Source: Bacteroidota bacterium
GTDB taxonomy: Bacteria > Bacteroidota > Bacteroidia > Bacteroidales > UBA7960
Length of the DNA: 54,207 nt
Direction: 5' to 3'
Assembly: GCA_018335675.1 (NCBI GenBank)
Contig: JAGXRQ010000096.1
Span: 1-54,207, forward strand
Below the pieces are notes generated by a model, which made no database searches, was not told the origin of the DNA, and saw nothing but the letters and a program-made list of their open reading frames with translations. Positions within the stretch are counted from its first letter, which is position 1. Each line of letters starts with the position of its first letter. The position numbers and the translations under genes are program-made. This document shows positions 1 through 8,152 of the stretch, piece by piece.

Positions 1-219
1 CCTTACCATTCATGGGAACGAGGTGCTAATGAAAATATAAATGGGCTTATCAGGCAATACTTTCCTAAAGGGTCTTCTTTTGAAAATATTACTAATCAAC
101 AAATTCAATATGTTCAACACAAGTTAAATAACAGACCAAGAAAAAAATTGGGGTTCTTATCACCAATTGAATTTTTATCATTAAATTTGATTAAACAAAA
201 AGTTGCATTTGTGACTTGA
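1..219 (+). CDS. IS30-family transposase, C-terminal part (cut by window edge)
   Basis: Frame 1 is open from the first base to TGA at 217-219 and gives 72 residues. It reads PYHSWERGANENINGLIRQ, then a YFPKGSSF block, LNNRPRKKLG and a final SPIEFL. This is the end of the IS30 catalytic (rve/DDE) domain; the Glu of WERGANEN fits the last acidic residue of the DDE triad. The N-terminal HTH and the rest of the catalytic core lie outside the window, so intactness cannot be judged. The right end of the element should fall shortly after the stop, before the next gene at 332, but without the left inverted repeat the boundary cannot be placed. Confidence 0.9.
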   Translation, partial: PYHSWERGANENINGLIRQYFPKGSSFENITNQQIQYVQHKLNNRPRKKLGFLSPIEFLSLNLIKQKVAFVT

Positions 220-262
220 ATTCAGCTGGCCAAAATTACATTTTTAATTGTATTCCTTTTTG

Positions 263-270
263 TAACTTTG
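263..270 (+). promoter_or_regulatory. candidate -7 element TAACTTTG
   Basis: TAACTTTG matches the Bacteroidota -7 consensus TAnnTTTG and lies 61 bases before the ATG at 332. No TTG/TTTG is found at the expected 19-21 base distance, so only half of the promoter is supported. It lies between the IS30 transposase stop and the TonB-domain gene and could be native or supplied by the insertion-sequence end. Confidence 0.35.
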
Positions 271-331
271 TACAAATATCACGCTTAAACCTTTAGCGAA
301 TTTTTCAAATTAATATCCTTATAAATTAACA

Positions 332-760
332 ATGGATAAAAACCGTAATAAAAAGTTTTTAAAGCTCCCCACACTTGGAGGAAAAAAAGGAATTATTAAG
401 GATATTGTAATGGAAAATCTAATTTATCCAAAAGCAGCAATAGACAACAATATAGAAGGTGATGTAATTCTATCATACAAGGTTAATAATACCGGAGATG
501 TTGTTGAATGCAAAGTAATCAAAGGAATTGGGTTCGGGTGCGACGAAGAAGCAATTAGGCTTGTTAAAATGCTTAAGTACGAAGAAGTGCACAACAGAGG
601 TGTTAAAGTAACTACAAATAATAAAATAAAAATACCATTCAGGCTAAATAACGATAAAGGAGTCTCTCTTAATATAACTTACACAGAATCACCGATTGAT
701 AATGTTGAAGAAAAAGATAAACAAGGAAACACCTCATATAATTATACAATCTCAATTTAA
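332..760 (+). CDS. free-standing TonB C-terminal-domain protein
   Basis: This 142-residue protein is almost entirely a TonB C-terminal domain. Residues about 28-110 hold NLIYPKAA, then EGDVILSYKV and the family signature KGIGFGCDEEAIRLVKMLKY. In classical TonB this domain contacts the TonB box of outer-membrane receptors. Here there is no N-terminal membrane anchor or proline-rich spacer: the start is a basic, hydrophilic MDKNRNKKFLK. Although it lies just after an IS30 element, the upstream 112 bases show no remnant of a membrane helix, so it looks like a complete short family rather than a truncated TonB. The last 30 residues are unlike TonB. The stop is one base before the ATG of queD, so the two genes are probably cotranscribed. 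Function beyond the domain match is unknown. Confidence 0.75.
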   Translation: MDKNRNKKFLKLPTLGGKKGIIKDIVMENLIYPKAAIDNNIEGDVILSYKVNNTGDVVECKVIKGIGFGCDEEAIRLVKMLKYEEVHNRGVKVTTNNKIKIPFRLNNDKGVSLNITYTESPIDNVEEKDKQGNTSYNYTISI

Positions 761-761
761 A

Positions 762-1220
762 ATGAAAAACAATTCAGTAGTTCGAATAACAAAAAGATTC
801 GGGTTTGAAGCAGCTCATGTTTTACATGGATACGACGGCCTCTGCAAAAATATTCATGGACATAGTTACATATTATTCGTAACCCTAAAAGGAGTTGTAT
901 CAGATAAACTTGGAGATCCGAAACTCGGAATGCTAATGGATTTTTCCAATCTTAAACAAATTGTAAAGGATAATATAGTTGATGTTTTCGATCATTCATT
1001 AATGCTTATGAATGAAAGTGCTCCTATACATAAACAACTCGGGATATGTGATGAATCAAGGGTTATTGTTTTGCCATTCCAGCCAACATGTGAAAACCTG
1101 ATTGTTTATTTTGCAGAAATACTATCACAAAAGCTACCAAAAGGGATAACTCTTCATAGCCTAAAACTCAATGAAACAGAATCTTCTTATGCTGAATGGT
1201 TTTATGAAGATAATCAATAA
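762..1220 (+). CDS. queD: 6-carboxytetrahydropterin synthase (QueD/PTPS family)
   Basis: The 152-residue protein belongs to the 6-pyruvoyltetrahydropterin synthase family. QueD converts dihydroneopterin triphosphate to 6-carboxytetrahydropterin, an early step to queuosine and other 7-deazaguanines. Visible motifs are FEAAHVL (first zinc His), GLCKNIHGHSY (catalytic Cys and two zinc His), FDHSLML, PTCENL and the final LNETESSYAEW with the conserved Glu. An in-frame ATG at 696 would add 22 residues, but they would overlap the TonB-domain gene and precede the conserved start; ATG 762 directly after the upstream stop is preferred. No other queuosine gene is in the window, so a different pterin role cannot be excluded. 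Confidence 0.88.
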   Translation: MKNNSVVRITKRFGFEAAHVLHGYDGLCKNIHGHSYILFVTLKGVVSDKLGDPKLGMLMDFSNLKQIVKDNIVDVFDHSLMLMNESAPIHKQLGICDESRVIVLPFQPTCENLIVYFAEILSQKLPKGITLHSLKLNETESSYAEWFYEDNQ

Positions 1221-1221
1221 A

Positions 1222-1251
1222 AAAAGGTGCACCTATTCGGTAGCACCTTTT
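1222..1251 (+). terminator. intrinsic terminator after queD
   Basis: AAAAGGTGC (1222-1230) and GCACCTTTT (1243-1251) form a 9-bp stem around a 12-base loop. The stem starts one base after the queD stop codon, and the T run in its 3' arm serves as the U tract. Confidence 0.75.
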
Positions 1252-1552
1252 CCCACAATTAATAACCACAAAAACTAATACACTAAAAAACCAATTGAGA
1301 ACTTGGCATTATTTTAATGTAAGCTTGCCTCGATACAAAAGTATACATATTTTCAACTTCAACAAGGCAAAAAAGAACAAATTGCTGTTAAATAAAGTTA
1401 AACCCCTAATGCATTCATTCTGAATAGATTTACTTTGTTTTTTGTTATATTTGAAAACAAAAAATCAAGTATATTTACAAATAAAATTTTACGTTTAAAA
1501 TTATATCATTGCATTATATTTTTGCTTCATTTTTTGGTTTTTATAAAATACT
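1252..1552. other. intergenic stretch before the histidine kinase
   Basis: About 300 AT-rich bases without a credible gene; the 91-residue frame across its end overlaps the kinase and has no recognisable features. Two perfect matches to TAnnTTTG occur on the plus strand, TATATTTG at 1446-1453 and TATTTTTG at 1517-1524. The second is 28 bases before the kinase start and is the better placed, but neither has a clear -33 TTTG. Confidence 0.5.
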
Positions 1553-3160
1553 GTGAAAAAGAACATTATACTTCTGGTAATTATTGCAATAACAGTTGCT
1601 CTGCTAGGACTTATTGGCATACAGCTATATTGGATAAGGAACGCTGTTGCAGTAAAAGAAGCAAACTTCGAGAGAGGTGTAGGAGAAGCTGTTACTGCGT
1701 CAATTTATAAGTATAACAAGATAATTCTGGCAAAGAAGTTATTGTATCAAGACAGGCAAACACAACAAATTAAAGAAATCTTCTCAAACTTTGATTCTAT
1801 AAATAATAATCAAGCTCCCCGTCAAGTAATATCTGATAACCAAAAAGAGTTTCAAACTAAAGATACAGCAATAATATCGATTGATGGCAGCTATTTCCTA
1901 CATATTCATAAAACGCCAGACAATGTATCATATAATCCGGAAGCAAACTACCTAAAACAACATTCAACACAAGAATTTCTAAAATCAGCAGGATACCTTA
2001 GGCCGCCTTTTAATCAGGGAGATGAAGCACAAACCCTTATAGAAAGAAGCAAAATCATTAACGAATTGCTTGAAGACATTTTTGCTGATGATGAAAATTA
2101 TCGGCTTTATGCTGAAATAAACAAATCCACTTTAGACTCATTAATTAAACTTGAACTATCAAATCAAGGAATTAACACCACCTTTGAATTTGGCATATAC
2201 AATTCAGAGACTAATAGTTTGACAAAAGAAAAAACAGGAAGATATACCGAAGAGCTTCTTAGAGATGGCTATGTTTTTAGTCTGTTTCCAGGAACTATTT
2301 TCCATAATCCTGAATACCTGATTGTATATTTCCCATCTCAAAAGCACTACATATTGGCGCAAATGAATGCGATGTTAATTATTTCGACTGTGCTGATACT
2401 CGTTATTATTTTTTCATTCGGATACACTATTTTCACTGTTTTCAGGCAGAAAAAACTTTCCTTGATGAAAAATGATTTCATAAACAATATGACTCATGAA
2501 TTAAAAACCCCTATATCAACGATTTCATTAGCTTGTCAGGCATTATCAGACAAAGATGTTTTAAAATCTGAAAAGCTTTATCAAAACTATATTAATATCA
2601 TTGACGAGGAAAATCAGCGACTGGAAATGATGGCAGAGAAAGTTCTTCAAACTGCATTATTGGAAAAAGGTAGATTAAAGCTTAATATGGCATATATTGA
2701 TTTGCATGACATTTTAAATGAGGCGATTAAGAAAATAGGCTTACAGGTTCAACGCTCAAATGGTTCGATTATTAAAAGTTTTAAAGCAAAGCAATCTGTT
2801 GTGAAAGTTGATAAGTTTCACGTGACAAATGTATTTTTCAACTTACTTGACAATGCGAATAAATACACAGAAGGAAAACCTGAAATAATAGTTACAACCG
2901 AAAATAACCATGAGGGTATTATCGTTAATGTTAAGGATAATGGCATTGGCATAAGTAAATCTAATCAGGTTAGGGTTTTTGAGAACTTACACAGAATTCC
3001 CACTGGTAATATTCATAATGTTAAAGGATTCGGATTAGGATTAGCTTATGTGAAAAACATAATTGAACTTCACAAGGGAGAGGTTTTATTAGAAAGTGAA
3101 ATAAAAAAAGGCAGTACATTTACAATTTTTGTACCTTTCGGGAACAATTCAAACCTTTAA
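1553..3160 (+). CDS. two-component sensor histidine kinase (RprX-like)
   Basis: A 535-residue membrane histidine kinase. Residues about 4-26 are the first membrane helix, a periplasmic sensor of roughly 240 residues follows, and a second helix lies near 272-297. The cytoplasmic part has the H-box MTHELKTPIST with phospho-acceptor His315, N-box NVFFNLLDNANKY (about 425-437), G1 DNGIGIS (about 462) and G2 GFGLGLAYV (about 492). The periplasmic domain has no recognised fold and the signal is unknown. Translation appears to start at GTG: no ATG precedes the first helix. The response regulator follows after 45 bases. The pair resembles RprX/RprY of Bacteroides, but this rests on architecture and order alone. 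Confidence 0.9.
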   Translation: MKKNIILLVIIAITVALLGLIGIQLYWIRNAVAVKEANFERGVGEAVTASIYKYNKIILAKKLLYQDRQTQQIKEIFSNFDSINNNQAPRQVISDNQKEFQTKDTAIISIDGSYFLHIHKTPDNVSYNPEANYLKQHSTQEFLKSAGYLRPPFNQGDEAQTLIERSKIINELLEDIFADDENYRLYAEINKSTLDSLIKLELSNQGINTTFEFGIYNSETNSLTKEKTGRYTEELLRDGYVFSLFPGTIFHNPEYLIVYFPSQKHYILAQMNAMLIISTVLILVIIFSFGYTIFTVFRQKKLSLMKNDFINNMTHELKTPISTISLACQALSDKDVLKSEKLYQNYINIIDEENQRLEMMAEKVLQTALLEKGRLKLNMAYIDLHDILNEAIKKIGLQVQRSNGSIIKSFKAKQSVVKVDKFHVTNVFFNLLDNANKYTEGKPEIIVTTENNHEGIIVNVKDNGIGISKSNQVRVFENLHRIPTGNIHNVKGFGLGLAYVKNIIELHKGEVLLESEIKKGSTFTIFVPFGNNSNL

Positions 3161-3205
3161 AATCAATCATAAAAATATTAAATATAACCCCTAATATCAT
3201 AAAAT

Positions 3206-3907
3206 ATGGAAAATGACAAAATGAAAATCATGCTTGCAGAAGATGATCCAAACTTAGGCACAATTCTTAAAGCATACCTTGAAGCAAAAGGTTTTGGAGT
3301 AAAACTATTCGTTAACGGAGATGAAGCATTAAAGGCTTTTCTTAAAGAGCCATTTGAGTTTTGTATTCTTGATGTTATGATGCCTATTAAGGATGGCTTC
3401 ACCCTTGCAAAGGATATCCGAAGAATTGATAAAAATGTTCCTATATTATTTCTGACGGCAAAGAATATGCAAGAAGATGTTATTGAAGGCTTTAAGGTTG
3501 GTGCTGATGACTATCTCACAAAACCATTCAGCATGGAAGAACTTCTTTTAAGAATTAATGCAATTAGCCGAAGAGCTGTACCTTCCAAAAATCAGGAAAG
3601 TCATAAAACTTTTTATCATATCGGAAAATACACATTTGATTTTTCAAGGCAAATACTTTCAATTGAAGGAGAAGACCTCAAACTTACCTCCAAGGAATCT
3701 AGCCTTCTTAAAATGCTTTGTGACAAAATGAATGATGTGCTTGACAGATCATTGGCTCTAAAAAGAATTTGGCTTGATGATAATTATTTCAACGCAAGAA
3801 GCATGGACGTATATATAGCTAAGCTTCGTAAATATCTCAAAAAAGACCCAACTGTTGAGCTACTTAATGTTCACGGAAAAGGCTTTAAACTTATTGCAGG
3901 AGAATAA
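3206..3907 (+). CDS. OmpR-family response regulator (RprY-like)
   Basis: A 233-residue DNA-binding response regulator. The receiver domain (about 6-120) has the acidic pair Asp13/Asp14, phospho-acceptor Asp56 in ILDVMMP, FLTAK and Lys106 in YLTKPFS. The C-terminal winged helix (about 135-230) has the OmpR/PhoB pattern LTSKESSLLKML, then SMDVYIAKLRKYL and GKGFKL. It should be phosphorylated by the kinase encoded 45 bases upstream. Target genes are unknown. ATG 3206 is used; the in-frame ATG six codons later would also leave the domain intact. Confidence 0.92.
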   Translation: MENDKMKIMLAEDDPNLGTILKAYLEAKGFGVKLFVNGDEALKAFLKEPFEFCILDVMMPIKDGFTLAKDIRRIDKNVPILFLTAKNMQEDVIEGFKVGADDYLTKPFSMEELLLRINAISRRAVPSKNQESHKTFYHIGKYTFDFSRQILSIEGEDLKLTSKESSLLKMLCDKMNDVLDRSLALKRIWLDDNYFNARSMDVYIAKLRKYLKKDPTVELLNVHGKGFKLIAGE

Positions 3908-3946
3908 TTTTGTTGATTTATAAAACAGGCAAGCCCTTTCTGTTAA

Positions 3947-5206
3947 ATGAATATTGCAGATAGAAAAATACATACTCTTACAGAACTTGCAGCCAGTATA
4001 AGAAGTGTAATTGAAAAGAATTACACTTCTTCTTATTGGGTAAAAGCAGAAATTGCCAAAGTAAACCACTACCCAAGAAGCGGACATGCCTATCCGGAGC
4101 TAGTGGAAAAGAATGATAACAAAGTTGTAGCACAATTTAGATCAACAATTTGGGCAAATGACTTCCGAGATATAAATAACATATTTATTGAAGTTACAGG
4201 GGAACCGCTAAAAGATGGCATGGAAATTCTTTGCAGGATAACTGTCGGATTTCATGCAATTTACGGACTTTCTCTAACAATAATTGAAGTTGAACCCTCT
4301 TATACACTTGGACAAATGGCTTTGGAAAAAACCAAAACCATAGAGCAATTAAAACAAGAGGGAATATTCAACAACAACAAAAAGCTTATATTTCCTTTGC
4401 TCCCAAGGAAAATTGCTGTTGTTTCGGTTGAAACAAGCAAGGGATACAGCGATTACATTGAAATTCTACGAAGCTTTGAGGGCAAATACAAACTGTTTAA
4501 CAAACTATATCCGGCTATACTTCAAGGAGAGCAGGCAATTAAAACTATATTGCAACAATTAAGGTATATTAAAAATGTTGCTGATATTTTCGATGTGGTT
4601 ATTATAATTAGAGGAGGTGGGGGTGACATTGGATTAAATTGTTACAACAACTACGAGCTTGCCAAAGAATTAGCCAATTTCCCAATCCCAGTTATTACCG
4701 GAATTGGACACTCTACAAATGAAACTGTTTGTGAAATGGTAAGTCATATTAACAAAATAACACCTACTGATGTAGCATATTTTTTACTGGGGCATTTTGA
4801 AGAATATTCTCAAAGAATTGAAGCGGCAAAACAAAATGCGATTGCTCAATCGAAAAGAATAATTATGATTGAGAATCAAAAGTTAAATCACATTGGCAAA
4901 ACATTGGCAAGGAGCTCTCAAAATCTTAGCTCCAATAATAATAACAATATTTCATCACTTACAAGATCACTCAAAATTGCGTCAAATTCGCTAATTAAAT
5001 CACAAACAAGCAAAACACTATTGCTGGAAAATCATATTAAACTTACAGACCCAATAAATGTGCTAAAAAGAGGTTATTCAATAAGCAGCATTAATGGGGA
5101 AATTATAAAATCATCAAAAGATTTATCAACCGGACAGGCAGTAACAACAAAACTTTTTGATGGTAGTTTTGAAAGTGTAATATCAAAAACTAAAAAAAAT
5201 GACTGA
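3947..5206 (+). CDS. xseA: exodeoxyribonuclease VII large subunit
   Basis: The 419-residue catalytic subunit of exonuclease VII, which degrades single-stranded DNA from both ends. An N-terminal OB-fold (about 1-100) is followed by the catalytic domain with GYSDYIEIL, IIRGGGGDIG and GIGHSTNET, then a helical tail rich in Ser, Asn and Lys that would bind the small subunits. In the family the last motif is normally GIGHxxD, with an Asp reported as essential in the E. coli enzyme; here His255 is kept but residue 258 is Asn. It overlaps xseB by 8 bases, the usual arrangement for coupled translation of a complex that needs several small subunits per large subunit. Confidence 0.93.
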   Translation: MNIADRKIHTLTELAASIRSVIEKNYTSSYWVKAEIAKVNHYPRSGHAYPELVEKNDNKVVAQFRSTIWANDFRDINNIFIEVTGEPLKDGMEILCRITVGFHAIYGLSLTIIEVEPSYTLGQMALEKTKTIEQLKQEGIFNNNKKLIFPLLPRKIAVVSVETSKGYSDYIEILRSFEGKYKLFNKLYPAILQGEQAIKTILQQLRYIKNVADIFDVVIIIRGGGGDIGLNCYNNYELAKELANFPIPVITGIGHSTNETVCEMVSHINKITPTDVAYFLLGHFEEYSQRIEAAKQNAIAQSKRIIMIENQKLNHIGKTLARSSQNLSSNNNNNISSLTRSLKIASNSLIKSQTSKTLLLENHIKLTDPINVLKRGYSISSINGEIIKSSKDLSTGQAVTTKLFDGSFESVISKTKKND

Positions 5207-5399
5207 AAAAAAAATAAGCTATTCAGAGGCAATAGAAGAATTGGAAATAATAGTTGAAGACATTGAAAATGAAAATATATCTATTGATTTGCTGTCGGAA
5301 AAAGTTAAGAGAGCCGCAGAGCTTATAAAGATCTGCAAAGAGGCTTTAAAAATTACTGACGAAGAAGTGAATAAAATATTGGAGGAATTAAACTCATAA
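5199..5399 (+). CDS. xseB: exodeoxyribonuclease VII small subunit
   Basis: A 66-residue helical protein with the XseB pattern SYSEAIEELEIIVEDIEN, then LLSEKVKRAAELIKICK. The length is normal for the family. Several copies form a helical array on the tail of XseA. The ATG lies inside the end of xseA (8-base overlap), which supports translational coupling and the start choice. Confidence 0.93.
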   Translation: MTEKKISYSEAIEELEIIVEDIENENISIDLLSEKVKRAAELIKICKEALKITDEEVNKILEELNS

Positions 5400-5410
5400 T
5401 GTTATTTTTG
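5379..5410 (+). promoter_or_regulatory. candidate promoter for the SPOR gene
   Basis: TTG at 5379-5381, a 21-base spacer and TATTTTTG at 5403-5410 fit the Bacteroidota promoter pattern. The -33 part lies inside the 3' end of xseB. Transcription would start near 5416, about 40 bases before the SPOR gene. Confidence 0.5.
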
Positions 5411-5456
5411 CAAAGTTTAAGTACTTTTTTTGTTTAAAACAAGTTACTAAGTAATT

Positions 5457-5873
5457 ATGATTAGATTTTTTGCAATTTTTACTTTGTTGATAATCACTTC
5501 ACTTTCACTGCTGGCACAAAGCACATCAGAAAACAGCCGCTCTGTTATTGTTAATGACCCTCTGATTGAGAAACTGATGGAATTGCACAGAAACTCCAAT
5601 GTTAGGGACAAAGGCATTTCAGGCTATAGAGTTCATATATACACAGACTCAGGCATTAGATCAAAATTGCGCACTGATAATGCAAAAGCTGAATTTGATG
5701 AAAAATATCCTGAAATAAGCTCCTATATCACATACGACGAGCCTAATTACAGACTTAGAGTTGGAGATTTCAGAACAAGGCTCGATGCAACCAGATTTTT
5801 AAACAGAATAAAAAGAGAATATCCGGCTGCATATATTGTTCCAGAGAAGATCAATTACCCTCCATTTGAATAA
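5457..5873 (+). CDS. secreted SPOR-domain protein
   Basis: A 138-residue exported protein. Residues 1-20 form a signal peptide ending LLAQ. Residues about 58-132 resemble a SPOR domain: GYRVHIYTDSG, then FDEKYPEISSY, YDEPNYRLRVGDFRTRLDA and FLNRIKREYPAAYIV. SPOR domains bind peptidoglycan stripped of stem peptides, often at division sites. There is no lipobox or membrane anchor, so the mature protein should be free in the periplasm. It follows xseB by 57 bases but has its own candidate promoter. The specific role is unknown. Confidence 0.85.
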   Translation: MIRFFAIFTLLIITSLSLLAQSTSENSRSVIVNDPLIEKLMELHRNSNVRDKGISGYRVHIYTDSGIRSKLRTDNAKAEFDEKYPEISSYITYDEPNYRLRVGDFRTRLDATRFLNRIKREYPAAYIVPEKINYPPFE

Positions 5874-5905
5874 AAAAACCCGGATTATCAAAAAGACAAC
5901 CCGGG
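5872..5905 (-). terminator. intrinsic terminator for fba
   Basis: On the minus strand, CCCGG (5905-5901) pairs with CCGGG (5883-5879) and is followed by seven T (5878-5872). It lies 22 bases after the fba stop. The stem is only 5 bp but GC-only, and the 17-base loop is large. The T run overlaps the stop codon of the plus-strand SPOR gene. Confidence 0.65.
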
Positions 5906-5926
5906 CAATTCTCAACATACATTGAA

Positions 5927-7006
5927 CTAATTCTTATCAATCGCATTCAAATCTTCAAACGCAACGATTAATCTTGCTTTCATAGTTTCTTCACCTTTTC
6001 TCAACCAAGCTCTTGGATCATAGTATTTTTTGTTTGGCTTATCATCTCCTTCAGGATTTCCTATTTGCCCCTGAAGATATCCTTCATTTTTAACGTAATA
6101 ATTTTTAATACCTTCCCAATAAGCCCACTGAGTATCTGTGTCAATATTCATTTTTATAACACCGTATGAAATTGCTTCCCGAATTTCTTCTCTGCTTGAT
6201 CCGGAACCACCATGAAAAACGAAATTAACAGGCTTTTCTTTAGTATTAAATTTTTGGTTGATATAATCCTGAGAATTTTTAAGAATAACTGGTTCGAGCT
6301 TAACATTTCCAGGCTTATACACCCCGTGAACATTACCGAAAGAAGCAGCTATTGTAAATTTATCGGAAACACTACTGAGAGCTTGATACATTTTCGCAAC
6401 TTCCTCAGGCTGAGTATAAAGCCTTGAACTTTCAATTCCGGTATTATCAACACCATCTTCTTCGCCACCAGTAACACCAAGTTCAACTTCGAGTGTAATA
6501 CCCAATTTAGACATTCTTTCCATATATCTTTTGCAAATCTCAATATTTTCCTCAAGTGATTCTTCACTTAAGTCGAGCATATGAGAACTATACAAAGGCT
6601 TTCCGAATGCTTTAAAATGCTTTTCACTTGCATCAAGCAATCCGTCAATCCAAGGAAGTAATTTCTTCGCGGCATGGTCGGTATGAAGAATAACTCTTAC
6701 TCCATATTCTTTTGCAAGAAGATCTATATGATATGCTCCTGAAATTGCACCAATTATAGTTGCTTTCTGATTTTCATTGGGTAAAGATTTTCCGGCATAG
6801 AACTGAGCTCCGCCATTTGAAAACTGAATTATTACAGGTGAATTAGCATCACGAGCTGCCTCCATAACAGCATTTACCGAATTCGTTCCAATTACATTTA
6901 CTGCCGGCAAAGCAAACTGCTGAGCCTTTGCAATTCGAAATATCTCTTGTACATGATCTCCGGTAACTAATCCGGGCTCTATGTGACCAAAGTTTTTTAC
7001 TGACAT
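5927..7006 (-). CDS. fba: class II fructose-bisphosphate aldolase
   Basis: The 359-residue enzyme cleaves fructose 1,6-bisphosphate to dihydroxyacetone phosphate and glyceraldehyde 3-phosphate, using a divalent metal. Length and motifs fit the FbaA-type (class IIA) branch: zinc ligands in LHTDHAAKK (about 107-115), LEVELGVTGGEEDG, the metal His of NVHGVYKPG, and FHGGSGSS for phosphate binding. Catalytic residues appear complete. It is monocistronic: convergent with the SPOR gene, with its own terminator, and preceded by a 253-base gap holding a -7 element. Confidence 0.96.
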   Translation of the reverse strand: MSVKNFGHIEPGLVTGDHVQEIFRIAKAQQFALPAVNVIGTNSVNAVMEAARDANSPVIIQFSNGGAQFYAGKSLPNENQKATIIGAISGAYHIDLLAKEYGVRVILHTDHAAKKLLPWIDGLLDASEKHFKAFGKPLYSSHMLDLSEESLEENIEICKRYMERMSKLGITLEVELGVTGGEEDGVDNTGIESSRLYTQPEEVAKMYQALSSVSDKFTIAASFGNVHGVYKPGNVKLEPVILKNSQDYINQKFNTKEKPVNFVFHGGSGSSREEIREAISYGVIKMNIDTDTQWAYWEGIKNYYVKNEGYLQGQIGNPEGDDKPNKKYYDPRAWLRKGEETMKARLIVAFEDLNAIDKN

Positions 7007-7056
7007 AACATCTTACTTTAATATGAATAATTTCATGATTTTTTTTGCAACAACTA

Positions 7057-7064
7057 CAAATTTA
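7057..7064 (-). promoter_or_regulatory. candidate -7 element of fba
   Basis: On the minus strand TAAATTTG (7064-7057) matches TAnnTTTG about 50 bases before the fba start. No -33 TTG lies at 19-21 bases, so this is half a promoter. Confidence 0.4.
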
Positions 7065-7190
7065 AAGTTTTTTATACACAATTCACAGTAACAATTTCAT
7101 AATTTTCTCAATATTTGACTGTTTGAGAAAACATATTATTGTTATATAATTCTCAGTTAATAAATTGATTAATTTTATAGGCCGAAAGCA

Positions 7191-7231
7191 TAAGAATATT
7201 AAAATTCTTACGTTAGAGAATAAACTATTCT
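7191..7231 (+). repeat. two small hairpins before the lipoprotein gene
   Basis: TAAGAAT (7191-7197) pairs with ATTCTTA (7204-7210), and AGAATA (7217-7222) pairs with TATTCT (7226-7231). The second ends 28 bases before the ATG at 7260. Both arms share the core AGAAT/ATTCT, so alternative pairing between the two hairpins is possible. They could lie in the mRNA leader or serve as protein sites. Confidence 0.45.
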
Positions 7232-7259
7232 AAATTCATTAACCAATTTATTAAACAAA

Positions 7260-8120
7260 ATGAAAAAGAACATTTTAATGATTCTGATTGCAATTTCAAT
7301 GATTGCATGTCAGGGTGTTAGCAAAGAAGAACACGAAAAACTACTTAGTGAAAAAGAAATTCTGGAAGATGAGATAAAAGAAAGAGACAACTCTCTTAAT
7401 GAATTCTTTTCCACATTAAACAACATTGAGGAAAATCTGGCCATTATTAAATCAAAAGAGAACATCATTTCTAAAGAAACTAGCAGAAGTCTTGAAGGCA
7501 GAGAAAATGTTAGAGATCGAATCAATGAAGACATTATGCTAATAGGTGATTTAATGGAGAAAAACCGCCAACTTATTGTGAAGCTTAATCAAAGTCTGAA
7601 AAAATCAAATGCAAGAGTTCAGGAGCTAGAAAATATGGTTACTCGTCTTACTGAACAGCTTGAAGAAAAAGAGATTGAAATATCAGTATTAAAAGATGAG
7701 CTCGCAAAATTAAATTTGAAGGTAGATTTCCTTACTACTAAAATAGACGACCTAGAGGAAGAGAAAAAAGAAAAAGACAAACAAATTGACCAGAAAGTGT
7801 CAGAATTAAACACAGCGTTTTATGCAATTGGCTCGCGCAAAGAACTTACTGATCAAAAAATTATTTCAAGAGAAGGAGGTTTTCTTGGATTAGGTAAAAC
7901 GTCTGTACTTCAACCTGATTTTGATACTTCATATTTTACAAAAGTTGATATAACCAAAACGCCTCAAGTAACAATTGTAGGGAAAAATCCAAAGCTGGTT
8001 ACCAGTCACCCAACAGAAGCCTACTCCATCAGAAAAGATGGAGAAATACATTACTTGGATATTAAAAATCACGAAAGATTTTGGAGTGCATCCAAGTATC
8101 TTGTAATTATGATTGAATAA
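7260..8120 (+). CDS. coiled-coil lipoprotein of unknown function
   Basis: A 286-residue protein with a lipoprotein signal: hydrophobic ILMILIAIS then the lipobox MIAC with Cys17. Residues about 20-185 are almost continuous heptad-like coiled coil rich in Glu, Lys and Leu. The last 100 residues form a small globular part (GGFLGLGKTSVL, then YFTKVDITKTPQVTIVG and a final YLVIMIE). No Asp follows the lipidated Cys. The layout suits an envelope-tethered spacer or scaffold. I do not recognise a named family. It stands alone between fba (divergent) and asnS. Confidence 0.8.
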   Translation: MKKNILMILIAISMIACQGVSKEEHEKLLSEKEILEDEIKERDNSLNEFFSTLNNIEENLAIIKSKENIISKETSRSLEGRENVRDRINEDIMLIGDLMEKNRQLIVKLNQSLKKSNARVQELENMVTRLTEQLEEKEIEISVLKDELAKLNLKVDFLTTKIDDLEEEKKEKDKQIDQKVSELNTAFYAIGSRKELTDQKIISREGGFLGLGKTSVLQPDFDTSYFTKVDITKTPQVTIVGKNPKLVTSHPTEAYSIRKDGEIHYLDIKNHERFWSASKYLVIMIE

Positions 8121-8152
8121 TATTTTTAAGAATTTAGTTCAAAGTTTTTTTA

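Noticed and set aside
332-760. TonB gene truncated by the IS30 insertion
   Set aside because: The upstream bases hold no trace of a membrane helix, and the start is a coherent basic segment; a short family is more likely.
1435-1710. 91-residue frame before the histidine kinase
   Set aside because: It overlaps the kinase in another frame and its composition is random; the kinase frame carries all family motifs.
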